Shown here: piece by piece, positions 50,640-50,887 of the stretch
Layout of the letters: every line of letters begins with the position of its first letter
Position numbering within the stretch: position 1 is the stretch's first letter
Assembly (NCBI RefSeq): GCF_000241485.1
Contig: NZ_JH584243.1
Coordinates: 213,740 to 264,626, forward strand
Reading direction: 5' to 3'
Length of the DNA: 50,887 bases
Origin: Sphingomonas sp. PAMC 26605
GTDB lineage: Bacteria; Pseudomonadota; Alphaproteobacteria; Sphingomonadales; Sphingomonadaceae
Notes under the pieces: model-generated
What the model saw: only the letters and a program-made list of their open reading frames with translations
Databases searched by the model: none
What the model was told of the DNA's origin: nothing
Position numbers and translations under genes: made by a program

Positions 50640-50887
50640 TCGCCGGCTCCTCCGTGGCCGCCGCCAAAACCCTCTGCCGACGATCCGAAGCCACCGCGTG
50701 AAATCGCCGCCGCTCGCGTCATCGAGGATGCCGCCGGTGCACGGAAATAGGGCGTGTTTCCACTGCGCTGATAGGAGCCACCACTAACTCGATCGCCGTA
50801 ATAGGGGATCGCGCGGCTGCGACCGAGATAGTACCACAAGAAGGCGTTGCCGACACCGCCGCCGCTGTGAGCGCGCTGCTGCTGACA
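50636..50887 (-). CDS. ygiB: YgiB-like (DUF1190) protein, C-terminal part, runs off window
   Basis: The frame is open to the window edge, giving 83 C-terminal residues: GGGVGNAFLWYYLGRSRAIP, YYGDRVSGGSYQRSGNTPYF and a Gly/Ser-rich end (GGFGSSAEGFGGGHGGAGE). These W-Y-Y and serine/glycine-rich features match DUF1190 (YgiB), normally a lipoprotein-like envelope protein encoded before ygiC. The stop overlaps the ygiC start by four bases, so both are translated together. The start and signal region lie beyond the window. Confidence 0.85.
   Translation of the reverse strand, partial: CQQQRAHSGGGVGNAFLWYYLGRSRAIPYYGDRVSGGSYQRSGNTPYFRAPAASSMTRAAAISRGGFGSSAEGFGGGHGGAGE

Noticed and set aside
1..50887. 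CRISPR arrays, rRNA and tRNA genes.
   Set aside because: I saw no regularly spaced repeats, no rRNA-like conserved blocks and no convincing cloverleaf with a T-loop; a covariance search would be needed to exclude a tRNA formally.

Overview
The window looks like a high-GC alphaproteobacterial replicon, most likely from a Sphingomonas-type organism. The evidence is a TonB receptor at the head of a catabolic operon, a MucR-type zinc-finger regulator, CorA, hemerythrin and YihY stress proteins, abundant c-di-GMP proteins and many degraded mobile elements. No rRNA, tRNA or CRISPR array was seen, and chromosome versus plasmid cannot be decided.

Layout. 0.7-3.4 kb: glutathionyl-hydroquinone reductase, a LysR regulator and a divergent FMN azoreductase, a small quinone/electrophile defence set. 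3.5-8 kb: a gene graveyard. It holds an NRDE-like fragment, a decayed tyrosine recombinase split by an IS256-family element (9-bp target duplication), a frameshifted GNAT gene, a STAS-like gene, an IS5 remnant and a candidate small RNA. 8.5-23.5 kb: a TetR gene faces an operon encoding a TonB receptor, Baeyer-Villiger/flavin monooxygenase, SDR, coniferyl-aldehyde-type ALDH, a second STAS-like protein, an MFS carrier, an acyl-CoA ligase and a phosphotransferase. The phosphotransferase is interrupted by a complete IS66 element with an 8-bp duplication. The order suggests uptake of a hydrophobic ketone or alcohol, oxygen insertion or oxidation, aldehyde oxidation and CoA activation. The substrate is unknown.

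23.6-27.1 kb: small unknown genes, a stand-alone WGR protein, a large unknown protein and a divergent tyrosine recombinase that share an inverted-repeat-rich intergenic region. 27.5-34.7 kb: a stress/envelope island with a YciE/YciF-like pseudogene, a YihY-HAD fusion cut by an in-frame amber, OmpA, DUF937, a DUF3606-hemerythrin fusion, two small unknowns and CorA. 34.8-38.7 kb: a hybrid multi-PAS histidine kinase and an iron-permease-like gene with an amber codon. 38.8-39.6 kb: a truncated group II intron fused to a PepSY-like gene tail.

40-45.7 kb: a membrane protein, RadC and a frameshifted response regulator in one coupled minus-strand set; a tail-anchored LuxR-type factor; MucR; then a MASE1-PAS-GGDEF diguanylate cyclase coupled to a single-domain response regulator. 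46-50.9 kb: an AraC/GyrI regulator, a GST remnant, a MAPEG protein, an unknown small protein, a stand-alone EAL protein and a ygiC-ygiB pair running off the edge.

Many coding regions carry single-base frameshifts or amber stops. Real decay and residual assembly error cannot be separated from this sequence alone.
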